Positions 27,561 to 36,603 of a stretch of DNA of 64,000 bases are shown here, piece by piece. The DNA is from Rickettsiales bacterium (GTDB taxonomy: Bacteria; Pseudomonadota; Alphaproteobacteria; Rickettsiales; UBA998), in assembly GCA_028279475.1 (NCBI GenBank), contig JANQNR010000019.1, positions 1 to 64,000 on the forward strand. Direction: 5' to 3'. The notes under the pieces were generated by a model that saw nothing but the letters and a program-made list of their open reading frames with translations, ran no database searches and had not been told where the DNA came from. A program made the translations under genes and the position numbers. Every line of letters starts with the position of its first letter. Position 1 is the stretch's first letter.

Positions 27561-28079
27561 CTACACGCGTTTTGAGAGCGCAATCGCCGTTTTGGTGATG
27601 CCGCGAATGCCGTGATAGAGCAGTTGGTAAGCAGGAGCCTGCTTGGCGCCCATGGCCAGTCCGGTATCGTGATGTTCTAGCTCCTCTTCCCTAAATTGGG
27701 CAATCGTCTGCTTGAGCGTTGCTTCTGACTCCGGCAGATCCTCCTCTTGCGACTGATAATGTTCGTCAATGACCGATTCCACGGCAACAGTGCAAGCCAT
27801 TGCCGCTTTTTCACCCAATGCAGCGGTAGAGGCACCCAGCAGCCAGCCGCCCACGTGCCAGAGTGGCATCAAGGCGGTGGGGCGTACCTGCCGGTCACGT
27901 ACCAGCGCATCAAACGTTTCCAGATGCTCCAACTCCTGATCGCGCATTTCCCGTACCGTATCATAAGACGGTTTACCGCGCAGGACGGCCAGTTGCCCCT
28001 CATAGATACGCTTGGCACCATATTCGCCGGCATGATCCACACGAATCATGCGATGGATGGGATTTTCTGACTGAGTCAT
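27561..28079 (-). CDS. coq7: Demethoxyubiquinone hydroxylase Coq7
   Basis: Di-iron enzyme of ubiquinone synthesis. Ligand motifs: DHAGEYGA, ELEHLETF, AVESVIDEHY and EELEHHDTG. ATG 28079 gives 172 residues, matching bacterial Coq7, and overlaps the dsbB stop by four bases. A longer reading to 28196 would run through dsbB and is rejected. Confidence 0.95.
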   Translation of the reverse strand: MTQSENPIHRMIRVDHAGEYGAKRIYEGQLAVLRGKPSYDTVREMRDQELEHLETFDALVRDRQVRPTALMPLWHVGGWLLGASTAALGEKAAMACTVAVESVIDEHYQSQEEDLPESEATLKQTIAQFREEELEHHDTGLAMGAKQAPAYQLLYHGIRGITKTAIALSKRV

Positions 28080-28570
28080 GAAGACGTTATAACATACCGC
28101 CGGTGCCGCTGCCAGAGAATCATGCAGGCAAGGGCATAGAGCGCATTCCAGACGGCCATCGACAGCCCAAGGAATGATGCGCCGACATCGGAGCAACTGA
28201 CCAGCGGTGCACCGAGTATTTCTGCTTTTAACGCGTCCAGACTGCTGGAGCCCGATGCCTCAATGCTGCATCCGGAAGGCCCCTTGACCCAGCCTTGCTC
28301 AACGCCGACATGGTAAGCGGCAATGCCCCCAGTGGTCAGAAATGCCAGTAAAATGAGATAATACAGTCCTTGACGAAATCTTGAGTGCTTTATCGCCAAG
28401 CCTGCCAGCCCCAGCGCAACGATCACCGCGTAAGGATAGCGTTGCAGCAGGCATAAATCGCAAGGATGCGTGCCAAAGCCATATTGACTCAGGAGTGCCA
28501 TACCAACTGCTGCACTAGCAAGTCCAAGTGGTATGAGGAACGGGTAACGACGTAGCAACAACGGCAGCAT
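28076..28570 (-). CDS. dsbB: DsbB-family disulfide bond formation protein
   Basis: Four-helix quinone-dependent oxidase that recharges DsbA. The first periplasmic Cys pair CDLC sits after helix 1 and the second pair (PSGCSIEA ... LVSCSD) lies in the long loop before helix 4. Length is 164 residues. Co-transcribed with coq7, so quinone synthesis and a quinone-using enzyme share a transcript. The DsbA-like protein at 61922 could be its partner. Confidence 0.92.
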   Translation of the reverse strand: MLPLLLRRYPFLIPLGLASAAVGMALLSQYGFGTHPCDLCLLQRYPYAVIVALGLAGLAIKHSRFRQGLYYLILLAFLTTGGIAAYHVGVEQGWVKGPSGCSIEASGSSSLDALKAEILGAPLVSCSDVGASFLGLSMAVWNALYALACMILWQRHRRYVITSS

Positions 28571-28621
28571 ACAGGCAGTATAGTGAAATCTGCCGCTGGG
28601 CTAAAGAGGTTTCTCTATGTC

Positions 28622-29566
28622 CTATCTGGTGGGGGTGTTGCCAACTTGTGCCACTTGTTGTGGTGCGTTGGGCGGTGGCGCAGTGACATTGTTGTCATTG
28701 CTCTCAGGGGCAGGTTTGGCCTTTGCAGTAACATTGGCATTTCGTGCGTCAGCTAGCGCCTTGTCCATGGGAGCGGTTTTTTCCGGTTGTGTTGCCTGCT
28801 GCTGTCCCTGCTCCTGCGTTGGTTGCTGGGCAACGCTGCTGGGTTGGATGCCAAAAAACGCCGACATGAGCATGACAATCAACTGAAGGAATGGATTTGT
28901 TTGCTGTTGTTCCGGCTGCTGCGTTGGTGCAGTGGTATTTTCTTTGGGTTTAGAGGCTGGCGCAGCAGGTGCACTTGCTGTCGTGCTTGGCGCTGTAGCG
29001 TCGGCAGATGCTGGAGCTGTGGTTGCAGGTGTTTCTGTAGGCTGAGCTTCAGGAGCAGGTGCTTGTAGTTTGCTTTTGTTCTGCGCTTGTGCAAAATACT
29101 TATCAATCTCCTCGGTCATCTCATTAATGCCGAGATGCTGTTTGCCCGCCTTCTCAAATACTTCTACATCATTTTTAAGATCAAGCAAAGTAGGGGCATG
29201 TTTGGATTTGTTCGGATCCATGAACAATGCCATTACGTTTCCTGAACTGGCTTCTATTAGCAATTCAGCAGGCATGCCTTGAGTTTTACTTGATATTTCT
29301 CGTGCTGCCTGTTTGGTGGCTGCGATAAACTTGTTTAGGCTGTCATTATCCTTTTTATCCACGAAATCCGTAAAGAAAGACTTGGCAGAATTTTTCAGCT
29401 CAGCCGTGTTTAAAAATTGCTGGTCGTTATCAATGGCTGTGTTAATGGCCGCTGTAATTTGTTCATTGCTGTAAGGGCCGTTACCTTCCAAGCCATCAAT
29501 GGCTTTTAGCATAGCACCGCGGAAACCGATGGTAATACGTGCATCTGTGTTGCTAGTCTTAGTCAT
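28622..29566 (-). CDS. Unknown protein with Pro/Thr/Ala/Gln-rich linker and late hydrophobic segment
   Basis: Unrecognised, about 314 residues. The N-terminal half (to about residue 165) looks folded and helical (FRGAMLKAIDGLEGNGPYSNEQ; LNKFIAATKQAAREI). A low-complexity linker rich in P, T, A and Q follows, then a short hydrophobic segment (LQLIVMLMSAFFGI), then another Q/A/P-rich tail. No signal peptide. The protein at 32568-33320 also has a hydrophilic body and a late hydrophobic segment. Such disorder-rich proteins are sometimes secretion substrates, but nothing here proves that. Confidence 0.7.
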   Translation of the reverse strand: MTKTSNTDARITIGFRGAMLKAIDGLEGNGPYSNEQITAAINTAIDNDQQFLNTAELKNSAKSFFTDFVDKKDNDSLNKFIAATKQAAREISSKTQGMPAELLIEASSGNVMALFMDPNKSKHAPTLLDLKNDVEVFEKAGKQHLGINEMTEEIDKYFAQAQNKSKLQAPAPEAQPTETPATTAPASADATAPSTTASAPAAPASKPKENTTAPTQQPEQQQTNPFLQLIVMLMSAFFGIQPSSVAQQPTQEQGQQQATQPEKTAPMDKALADARNANVTAKAKPAPESNDNNVTAPPPNAPQQVAQVGNTPTR

Positions 29567-29652
29567 AATCACCACTATAGCGTAATTTTATGGGATTGAG
29601 TGTGAAGCTTCTATGACATTGAATATGAGAGGAGGGAAGGTGGCAAAACCGC

Positions 29653-29680
29653 TTGACCCCTGCGCCATGCGGCTTATGAT
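29653..29680 (+). promoter_or_regulatory. Promoter of tRNA-Leu(CAA)
   Basis: TTGACC (29653-29658), 16-bp spacing, TATGAT (29675-29680), ending 12 bases before the first tRNA base. Confidence 0.65.
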
Positions 29681-29692
29681 GCGCCTCCACGT

Positions 29693-29777
29693 GCCCCTGT
29701 GGTGGAATTGGTAGACGCGACGGATTCAAAATCCGTTTCCTTCGGGAGTGCCCGTTCGAGTCGGGCCAGGGGCACCA
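29693..29777 (+). tRNA. tRNA-Leu (anticodon CAA)
   Basis: An 85-base class II tRNA. Acceptor GCCCCTG pairs with CAGGGGC, then A and encoded CCA. D-loop has TTGGTAGAC, the anticodon loop TTCAAAA sits on stem ACGGA/TCCGT, the variable arm is long, and the T-loop is GTTCGAGTC. It reads TTG. A 141-bp tail repeat starts directly after CCA. Confidence 0.96.
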
Positions 29778-29918
29778 ACCTTCGCAACTTATCGAGCGAA
29801 GCGAGATTAGCGAGAACGCTGTCGCGCCGAAGTTCCAAGAGAACGAAGGCGGACTTTCCGCTGCTACGGCTCGGCAAGCCTGTCCAAAAGTTTAACCTTT
29901 TCTTCTCTGAGGGCACCA
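29778..29918 (+). repeat. tRNA-Leu tail repeat, copy A
   Basis: Begins at the first base after the tRNA CCA and ends in CACCA. It aligns without gaps to 41949-41809 (minus strand), with ten mismatches in 141 bases by my count. It contains CCTTCG / CGAAGG arms. An open frame runs through the tRNA into this repeat, but seven of the ten differences change the amino acid, so there is no sign of protein constraint. The remaining bases to 29972 show nothing recognisable. Confidence 0.9.
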
Positions 29919-29972
29919 TTTCAAGAAAAGCGATATCGAATGCGCCAGAGAACTGTAAAAAAGCTTTCCCAC

Positions 29973-30629
29973 CTAATACGCTGCGCCTTTGATAATCTCA
30001 GCTACCACGGCTGCCAACCTGTCATCTGGCAGCGCACCGGCGATTTCGGCAACCGGCTCTCCTTTATATAATACCGTATTATATGGAACCGGAACGCTTG
30101 GCTTAATACCGCCTTGAAAGCGCAGCCCCATCTCACGCAACCGGTTGCTGATTGTCCGGTACGACGCGCCGTCCTTCATGATATACGTTTCCAGATGAAG
30201 CGGCGCGACGCTTTGAGCAAACTCACGCGCCAACTCCAGCTTGTTATCAATGGAAATGGCAGCCACCTGGAATGCCTCTCCATGTTGTTTCTGCAACTGG
30301 TTCAACGCCATGAACATGCGCTTGCAATGTGGGCACCAGGATGCGTAAATCATGACAAAGACCGGCTTCTCCTGCGACACCTGCACCAGCCGCTCGAACC
30401 CGGCACTATCCAATGCTACAATGGCCTGCCCACCATTCAGGGGAATATCTCGCCGCCCACCGGTTGAGGTCGCTGCTTCCTCCGACGCATGAATCAAGCG
30501 TTCGGCCTGCGCATCAGAGACCGTATGATCGGTAATGCCGAATTGTCCGGCGCTTCCGAAAAAGGCTACCAATGCCAACAGCACTAGCACCATGGCCGCG
30601 GCGTTAATAAATTTATTAAATTGTTTCAT
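29973..30629 (-). CDS. Membrane-anchored thioredoxin-like protein
   Basis: An N-terminal membrane anchor (AAAMVLVLLALVAFFGSA) is followed by a thioredoxin fold with active site YASWCPHCKRMF at about residue 100 and the cis-Pro region (KPSVPVPYNTVLYKG). Length 218. Likely a periplasmic disulfide reductase or oxidase; the partner is not visible in the neighbourhood. Confidence 0.85.
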   Translation of the reverse strand: MKQFNKFINAAAMVLVLLALVAFFGSAGQFGITDHTVSDAQAERLIHASEEAATSTGGRRDIPLNGGQAIVALDSAGFERLVQVSQEKPVFVMIYASWCPHCKRMFMALNQLQKQHGEAFQVAAISIDNKLELAREFAQSVAPLHLETYIMKDGASYRTISNRLREMGLRFQGGIKPSVPVPYNTVLYKGEPVAEIAGALPDDRLAAVVAEIIKGAAY

Positions 30630-30706
30630 CTTTATACTTTACATGCCTGATTTTTTATTGTAATGGCAGCTTAATACTAAGTAATACTACAGTAACAAGG
30701 TATGCC

Positions 30707-31168
30707 ATGTCCAGCGCTGTTCCCAAGCTCCAGATTAACCCAACGGCACCCAGCAATTATGTGACACCACTCAAGGCGGCTCATGCGGCATCACGCCAGA
30801 AATTCCATGATCGCACTCGTTTGCTAGGCGCCACCGTGGAAGAGGAGTGGGAGATTGCGTTAAAGGATGTGCATTGTCGTATCCGCTTGTTTCTGTGCGC
30901 TGACAAAACCCGTAAGCTCTCGGTCAGTATGGTCAATCATCCCTCCACCAACGTGACTCCGTTATTCATTCGACAAATCGGACATGACAGGATTCGCAAT
31001 GGCGGACGCCCGCATTACGAAAAACATTTTCCTGCACTTTCCGATGCACAAGCTAACACACTGAAACACGCGATTGTGGAAATAACACAACAGCCAAATC
31101 ACACGCCGTATGCCTTGCTGGAGTGTATCAAGATGGCTTGTGCGATTGAGACCGGCATCTACAGATAA
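30707..31168 (+). CDS. Unknown 153-residue protein
   Basis: Not recognised. A soluble, basic protein with scattered Cys (DVHCRIRLFLCADK; LLECIKMACAIE), no signal peptide and no membrane segment. Codon use resembles its neighbours. It stands before argG on the same strand, 64 bases apart. Probably a real gene, function unknown. Confidence 0.6.
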   Translation: MSSAVPKLQINPTAPSNYVTPLKAAHAASRQKFHDRTRLLGATVEEEWEIALKDVHCRIRLFLCADKTRKLSVSMVNHPSTNVTPLFIRQIGHDRIRNGGRPHYEKHFPALSDAQANTLKHAIVEITQQPNHTPYALLECIKMACAIETGIYR

Positions 31169-31232
31169 GCTTGCGCTCTTCTCCGTTCCGTTCTATTTCG
31201 CATGCATATATGCAAACAGATAAGGAACGACC

Positions 31233-32441
31233 ATGACTTCACCCTCCATCTCTAAAATCGTCCTCGCCTATTCCGGTGGGCTGGACACCTCCGTCATTCT
31301 GCGCTGGCTACAGGAAGCCTACGATGCCGAGGTCGTCACCTTCACCGCTGACCTGGGGCAGGGTGAGGAGGTCGAACCGGCGCGTGCCAAGGCGGAAATG
31401 CTGGGGATCAAGCCGGAGCATATCTTCATTGAGGATTTGCGCGAGGAGTTCGTGCGTGACTATGTGTTCCCGATGTTTCGCGCCAATGCGCTCTATGAAG
31501 GCATTTACCTGCTGGGCACCTCCATCGCCCGCCCGCTGATCGCCAAGCGCCAGATCGAGATCGCTCGTCAGGTAGGGGCGGAGGCTGTGTCCCATGGTGC
31601 TACGGGTAAAGGCAATGATCAGGTGCGTTTTGAGCTGGGCTATTATGGGTTGCAGCCGGACATCAAGGTCATCGCCCCATGGCGGGAATGGGATCTGAAC
31701 TCGCGCACCAAGCTGATCGACTATGCACAGAAGCACCAGATACCAGTAGCCAAGGACAAGCATGGCGAAGCGCCCTATTCGATGGATGCCAACCTGCTGC
31801 ACATCTCCTATGAAGGCAAGGTGTTGGAAGACCCGTGGGTTGGAGCGGACGAATCCATGTTCCGCTGGAGCGTCTCTCCTCAAAGCGCTCCGGATGACGG
31901 GGAAACCATCACCATTGGCTTTGAACAAGGCGACGCTGTTTCGATTAATGGCGAGGCGCTGTCTCCGGCGACGTTACTGACACGGCTCAATGCGCTGGGC
32001 GGCAAGCATGGTGTCGGACGCATCGACATTGTCGAAAACCGTTTTGTCGGGATGAAGTCGCGTGGGGTGTATGAAACACCGGGCGGCACGATTCTGCATC
32101 AGGCGCACCGGGCGATTGAGTCGATCACACTCGATCGCGGGGCGGCACACCTGAAAGACGAGATCATGCCGCGCTACGCCGAGCTGCTCTATAACGGTTT
32201 CTGGTTCTCACCCGAGCGGGAGATGCTGCAAGCCCTCATTGACGAATCGCAGCAGCATGTCACCGGGGAGGTGCGTTTGACCTTGTACAAGGGAAATGTT
32301 ATTATAGAAGGACGGCGGGCAGAGAAAAGCCTCTATTCCGCCGAACATGTGACGTTTGAAGAAGATGCCGTCTATGACCAGCGCGACGCGGAAGGGTTTA
32401 TTAAATTACAGGCATTGCGGTTGCGTTTAGGCCACAAATAG
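31233..32441 (+). CDS. argG: Argininosuccinate synthase
   Basis: Joins citrulline and aspartate in arginine synthesis. The PP-loop [16 protein letters not shown] is at the N-terminus. [16 protein letters not shown] and [11 protein letters not shown] follow. 402 residues, full length. No argH nearby. The presence of argG and hisZ argues against a strongly reduced obligate intracellular genome, though it does not exclude host association. Confidence 0.97.
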   Translation: MTSPSISKIVLAYSGGLDTSVILRWLQEAYDAEVVTFTADLGQGEEVEPARAKAEMLGIKPEHIFIEDLREEFVRDYVFPMFRANALYEGIYLLGTSIARPLIAKRQIEIARQVGAEAVSHGATGKGNDQVRFELGYYGLQPDIKVIAPWREWDLNSRTKLIDYAQKHQIPVAKDKHGEAPYSMDANLLHISYEGKVLEDPWVGADESMFRWSVSPQSAPDDGETITIGFEQGDAVSINGEALSPATLLTRLNALGGKHGVGRIDIVENRFVGMKSRGVYETPGGTILHQAHRAIESITLDRGAAHLKDEIMPRYAELLYNGFWFSPEREMLQALIDESQQHVTGEVRLTLYKGNVIIEGRRAEKSLYSAEHVTFEEDAVYDQRDAEGFIKLQALRLRLGHK

Positions 32442-32567
32442 CGTAGTATTAGGCAAGTAAAAGTACTTTTATTACAGAATTATGAAAATAATGACTTAAT
32501 ATTAATAAAATATTATGATATATATGAGAATATGATATTAGAAAATTCTAACTAATGGGACGTGATT

Positions 32568-33320
32568 ATGACTGTTGATCCTATTCTACAAAGCGCTGCT
32601 CTAACGCTTGCCAATCCATCGGCAAGCCCTGAACAACGCAATGAAGCGCTGGCAGTGTTTGACGCACTCGGGCTCGATGGCTCCCAGTTTCCTATTGATA
32701 AGCTTTCACAGCTTGGTGTTGGTGATGTAAAAGGATTTGAAGGTGTACCAGGTGGTGAGGCGTTTCTCGAACAGGCTGGGCAAAGTGCAGCAATAAGCAA
32801 TGATGCCTTCGCTCCGGCGTTGGATGCAGGCCAGCAGATGAATGTAGCGATGGAAACCTCAGCGCATACTGGAAATGTGGATGCGAAGGACATTGACATG
32901 GCCAAACTGAAAATCGATCAGTTGGCGCATCAGATCATGGCTGAAAATCCTTCCATTTCTGCATCTGAGCTTCAAGCGAAAATGGCTGGACAGATTCCCA
33001 ATGCCGGGAATATACCACAAAATGTGATTGCTGATTTGGTCGAAGATGCGCATTTGAAGAATCAAGACCCAATGGCGATGATGAACAACACCCCGGCGCA
33101 AGGTATGAGCACACAAAATGCTGCTGAAGAAGAAAAAGGTGGTCTGTTCGCTGGAATGAAAGAGATGCTGGCACCGATTATCGCCACACTAGGCACGGCG
33201 ATGGCCGCCATTGGGTTTGGTGGTAAGCAGGGAGAGGAAGTGTCACTGGCTGCATTAGGTGATCTAAGTCCTCCACAAGTTGGTGGCAAATCCCGCGAAC
33301 AGTCGATCGGCATTAGCTGA
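32568..33320 (+). CDS. Unknown protein with late hydrophobic segment
   Basis: Unrecognised, 250 residues from ATG 32568 (GGGA upstream). The body is helical and acidic (DIDMAKLKIDQLAHQIMAENPSISASELQAKM). Near the C-terminus one hydrophobic stretch (EMLAPIIATLGTAMAAIGFGG) precedes a short polar tail. No signal peptide. It sits behind a 126-bp very AT-rich gap after argG. It resembles the 28622-29566 product in layout, not in sequence. Confidence 0.68.
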   Translation: MTVDPILQSAALTLANPSASPEQRNEALAVFDALGLDGSQFPIDKLSQLGVGDVKGFEGVPGGEAFLEQAGQSAAISNDAFAPALDAGQQMNVAMETSAHTGNVDAKDIDMAKLKIDQLAHQIMAENPSISASELQAKMAGQIPNAGNIPQNVIADLVEDAHLKNQDPMAMMNNTPAQGMSTQNAAEEEKGGLFAGMKEMLAPIIATLGTAMAAIGFGGKQGEEVSLAALGDLSPPQVGGKSREQSIGIS

Positions 33321-33345
33321 CTCTTTACTGCACGTTTTGGAGGCT

Positions 33346-33858
33346 TCAAGCCTCAGCATAATGCTCTTCTAACTTCGCCGCCACGTGCTCCGAGACGAAC
33401 CCGCTCACATCGCCGCCTAAGCGGCTAATCTGCTTCACAAAGCGTGACGACACAAAATGCGTCGATTCGGACGCGGTAAGGAAGATCGTTTCCATCTCAT
33501 CGGCCAGCTTGGAATTCATGCAGGCCATCTGGAATTCATATTCAAAATCAGACACCGCCCGCAAACCCCGCACCAGCAGGTTGGCGCCATGCGTACGGGC
33601 GAAATTGACCAATAATCCAGAAAAGGCATGCACCTCAATGCGCTGTGCGTCGTCTCCCAGCGCCTGTATGTCGTGCTCGACCAGTGCGGTGCGTTCTTCC
33701 AGTGAAAAAATCGGCTGCTTGCCCGTATCCAGTGCCACCCCGATCACCAGCCGATCCACCACTTTGAGTGAACGTCGGATGATATCAATATGGCCGAAAG
33801 TGATCGGGTCAAACGTCCCCGCGTAGATGCCGGTGCGAAGGTCGGTATGGGAGCTCAT
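33346..33858 (-). CDS. coaD: Phosphopantetheine adenylyltransferase
   Basis: Fourth step of coenzyme A synthesis. Nucleotidyltransferase motif GTFDPITFGHIDIIRRS (T/HxGH) and SSRFVKQISRLGGDVSGFVS are typical. 170 residues, full length. Confidence 0.97.
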   Translation of the reverse strand: MSSHTDLRTGIYAGTFDPITFGHIDIIRRSLKVVDRLVIGVALDTGKQPIFSLEERTALVEHDIQALGDDAQRIEVHAFSGLLVNFARTHGANLLVRGLRAVSDFEYEFQMACMNSKLADEMETIFLTASESTHFVSSRFVKQISRLGGDVSGFVSEHVAAKLEEHYAEA

Positions 33859-33883
33859 ATTCTCTTACTTATCTTCGTTTTCG

Positions 33884-34912
33884 TCAGGCGGCAATACTTA
33901 TACGATGATTTTCCGATGAATCCAATTGCCGCGCATAAAACGTCTCCAGCGCTTGTAAGGCATCTTCATGATCAGTGATTTTGTTATAGCTGTTGCGAAA
34001 CTCGGCGGAATAAGGCAGTCCGTTCGTGTACCAGCCAATATGCTTGCGGGCGATGCGCACCCCGTTCTCCGTGCCATAGGTGGTCAGAATATCATCGAAA
34101 TGGCGGAGAATGGTCGCATATTGATCGGCTAGTGATGGTGCCACACCCGGTGCTCCGGTCCGCAAATACTCCATCACCTGTGCCGGAAACCAGGGTCGCC
34201 CATAGGTACCGCGACCGATCATCACGCCATCCGCACCGGACAGGTGCACCGCATTGTCCACATCCTCAAACGTCGTGATGTCGCCATTGGCAATCACCGG
34301 CAGGGATACCGCGTCCTTCACCTGACGGATAAACGCCCAATCCGCCTGTCCCTTATACATCTGGCAACGCGTACGCCCATGAATCGTAATCATTTGGATG
34401 CCACATGCCTCGGCAATGCGCGCCAGCGTCGGTGCATTGAGGCTCTCATGATCCCAGCCCATACGCATCTTCAGCGTCACCGGAATCGAGACCGCTTTGG
34501 CCGTCGCCTCTAAAATCCGCCCAGCCAACACCTCATCACGCATCAATGCCGAGCCGGCATAACCATTGACCACTTTCTTGACCGGGCAGCCGAAATTAAT
34601 GTCGATAATATCCGCGCCCATATCCTCATTCAGTTTCGCCGCCTCGGCCATCACCTCCGGCTCGCACCCGGCCAGTTGCACCGCCATCGGGTATTCGATC
34701 TTGTCCCGCTTGGCCATGCGGAGTGAATTACGGGTCTGGAGTACCATTGCCTTCGATGCAATCATCTCCGACACCACCATACCAACACCATACTGCTTGA
34801 CGACTTTGCGGAACGGCAGGTCGGACACCCCGGTCATGGGCGCCAGAATCACCGGCGTGTCAATCGTGACCTTATCGCCAATCTGGATGGGTTTTAGTGA
34901 AGATTGCTTCAT
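33884..34912 (-). CDS. dusB: tRNA-dihydrouridine synthase (DusB type)
   Basis: Flavoenzyme that reduces uridines in tRNA D-loops. Key motifs: [15 protein letters not shown], the catalytic Cys in [20 protein letters not shown], and [10 protein letters not shown] in the phosphate site. From ATG 34912 it has 342 residues. Starts at 34942 and 35101 are in frame, but the family alignment begins near [15 protein letters not shown], favouring 34912. It is divergent from ispDF. Confidence 0.93.
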   Translation of the reverse strand: MKQSSLKPIQIGDKVTIDTPVILAPMTGVSDLPFRKVVKQYGVGMVVSEMIASKAMVLQTRNSLRMAKRDKIEYPMAVQLAGCEPEVMAEAAKLNEDMGADIIDINFGCPVKKVVNGYAGSALMRDEVLAGRILEATAKAVSIPVTLKMRMGWDHESLNAPTLARIAEACGIQMITIHGRTRCQMYKGQADWAFIRQVKDAVSLPVIANGDITTFEDVDNAVHLSGADGVMIGRGTYGRPWFPAQVMEYLRTGAPGVAPSLADQYATILRHFDDILTTYGTENGVRIARKHIGWYTNGLPYSAEFRNSYNKITDHEDALQALETFYARQLDSSENHRISIAA

Positions 34913-34957
34913 TGATGTTTGCGTTTTCCAAATATTAGACATTATGTATAGCAGGAA

Positions 34958-36184
34958 ATGACGAAAAAGCAAAAGATTGACACACACCAGATCGGCATTG
35001 TGATCGTTGCCGCCGGCAACGGGGAACGTTGCGGCCTGGATGTTCCTAAACAATACGCCGCACTCGGAGGTATCCCGGTGCTGATGCATACGCTTGGCCA
35101 CTTGCGACGCGCACTACCGAATGCGCATTATGTACTGGTGATCGGGGCAGATCATCAACCCTTCTTAGATGTATGTGATGTCGGCGATGCCATCATCGTA
35201 CGGGGCGGCGATACGCGGCAGGCATCAGTGCAAGCCGGACTGGAAGCATTACAAGATGCAAACATCTCTCATGTCCTCATCCATGATGCGGCACGCCCGT
35301 TTGTCAGCGCACATGTCTGCAACCGCCTGCTGGCAGCACTGGAGACAGAGCGAGCCGCCGTGCCAGGTATCCCGGTGGCGGATACGCTCAAAAGCGTTGA
35401 AACAGCCCCCCTCCTAACCTCCCCCCGCAAGCAGGGGGAGGAATATAAGGTAAGTGGAACCATCAACAGAGCCGGGCTTTACCGTATCCAAACCCCACAG
35501 GCCTTCGACTATCCGACCATTCTGGATGCCCACCGCCGGGCGCAGCATGAGCAATGGGAAACCGTTACTGACGATGCAGGACTGTGCGAACGGCTTGACA
35601 TTCCTGTTGCCATGGTTGAAGGAGACGAGCACCTCTTTAAAATCACCACAAAGGACGATATGGAACGGGCGCAGCACATGATTTCAAACATGCACGAAAC
35701 TCGCACCGGGTTTGGCTACGACGTCCACCGACTACTTCCACATGACGCACCCAATCAGACGATCCGACTTGGCGGCATCGATATTCCACACACCCATTAT
35801 CTGAAAGGTCACTCTGATGCCGATGTCGTGCTGCACGCACTGACCGACGCGCTGCTCGGTGCACTGGGGGAGGGTGATATCGGCGAGCACTTCCCACCAA
35901 GTGATGATAGTTTTAAAAACATGGATTCTGCCCGGTTCGTACGGCATGCTTGCGACCTGATGAAAGAGCGCGATGCCTGCCTGACCAATGCTGATATTAC
36001 CATCATCGGTGAGCGTCCCAAAATCAGCCCACACAAACAGGCCATGCGGGAGCGTATCGCGGATATACTGGGTGTGGATATTGCACGCATCAACATCAAA
36101 GCCACCACAACCGAAGGGCTCGGATTTGAAGGACGGCAGGAAGGCATCGCGGTTCATGCAATTGTAATCATGACTTTGCCATAA
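34958..36184 (+). CDS. ispDF: Bifunctional MEP-pathway enzyme IspDF with a repeat-derived insert
   Basis: Fusion of IspD (residues about 10-240; [33 protein letters not shown]) and IspF (about 245-408; [40 protein letters not shown]). It catalyses two steps of isoprenoid precursor synthesis. Between DTLKSVE and [12 protein letters not shown] there are about 15 extra residues ([16 protein letters not shown]) where other IspD proteins have only a short loop. These residues are encoded by a GC-rich palindrome of the same kind as in tsaC. Confidence 0.95.
   Translation: MTKKQKIDTHQIGIVIVAAGNGERCGLDVPKQYAALGGIPVLMHTLGHLRRALPNAHYVLVIGADHQPFLDVCDVGDAIIVRGGDTRQASVQAGLEALQDANISHVLIHDAARPFVSAHVCNRLLAALETERAAVPGIPVADTLKSVETAPLLTSPRKQGEEYKVSGTINRAGLYRIQTPQAFDYPTILDAHRRAQHEQWETVTDDAGLCERLDIPVAMVEGDEHLFKITTKDDMERAQHMISNMHETRTGFGYDVHRLLPHDAPNQTIRLGGIDIPHTHYLKGHSDADVVLHALTDALLGALGEGDIGEHFPPSDDSFKNMDSARFVRHACDLMKERDACLTNADITIIGERPKISPHKQAMRERIADILGVDIARINIKATTTEGLGFEGRQEGIAVHAIVIMTLP
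35418..35441. repeat. In-frame GC-rich palindrome inside ispDF
   Basis: CCTCCCCCCGC, AA, GCAGGGGGAGG: an 11-bp near-perfect inverted repeat inside the IspD coding region. It matches the tsaC palindromes at 48018-48041 and 48096-48119 in arm sequence and size. It keeps the reading frame. Confidence 0.85.
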
Positions 36185-36361
36185 AATATGGTATACTAGG
36201 CTCTGCTTACGTATATATTAAGGATTTTGCCATGAGACTGATTTTGTTGAAGAACAAGGAAAATGACGACAGCGTAGCGGTTCCTACGGTGGAGACATTT
36301 GCCGCCGTTATTCGGCAAAATCAGCCATGGTACAAAGTATTGCGGCGAAAATGGCCGACTC

Positions 36362-36428
36362 CTATAGCAGTTCCACATAATTTCCGGACATATCACGTTC
36401 GGAAGTTATGTAGGAGAAACTGCTATAG
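36362..36428. repeat. TATAGC-family palindrome
   Basis: CTATAGCAGTT (36362-36372) pairs with AACTGCTATAG (36418-36428); inner arms ACATAA-TTCCG and CGGAA-TTATGT also pair. It shares its ends with 4824-4961 and lies inside the 36198-36598 element. Confidence 0.8.
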
Positions 36429-36440
36429 CTATAAGAGGAT

Positions 36441-36490
36441 CGTCATTTTATCCAAATCAAAAAACCGCAGGTTTTTTATTTGGAATGACG
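36441..36490. repeat. CGTCATT...AATGACG palindrome
   Basis: CGTCATT, CCAAAT, AAAAAACC on the left pair with GGTTTTTT, ATTTGG, AATGACG on the right. It belongs to the GGAATGACG-ended repeats also found at 45228, 53075 and 54149. Confidence 0.75.
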
Positions 36491-36603
36491 AGATGTTGAA
36501 GCCCTTGTCCGTAGCACCACTACGCACTGCGGGCTCCGCCTCGTATTCAGCCATTTTCGACTTGCAACAAAACATTAAGATATACGTAAACAGAGCCTGA
36601 AAA

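Larger units (their letters stand above)
36198..36598. mobile_element. About 400-bp inverted-repeat element with two nested palindromes
   Basis: Bounded by imperfect 31/32-bp terminal inverted repeats: AGGCTCTGCTTACGTATAT at 36198 and, read backwards from 36598, AGGCTCTGTTTACGTATAT, continuing to TTTTG with three mismatches and one gap. A further block (GCGTAG-GGT-CTACGG) lies 74 bases in from the left end and 73 from the right. Nested inside are a TATAGC palindrome (36362-36428) and a CGTCATT palindrome (36441-36490). A 122-codon frame (36232-36600) spans it but is made of these repeats. No transposase, so a MITE-like element is the best description. Confidence 0.7.

Noticed and set aside
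29699..29992. 97-codon frame reading through tRNA-Leu(CAA) into the tail repeat
   Set aside because: It covers a tRNA gene. Differences between the two tail copies mostly change the amino acid, so coding constraint is not seen.
31308..31928. 206-codon minus-strand frame inside argG
   Set aside because: A long antisense frame favoured by the GC-skewed third positions of argG; no ribosome site or domain.
36232..36600. 122-codon frame between ispDF and pgpA
   Set aside because: It is built from terminal repeats and two nested palindromes; the translation has no protein-like character past residue 45.
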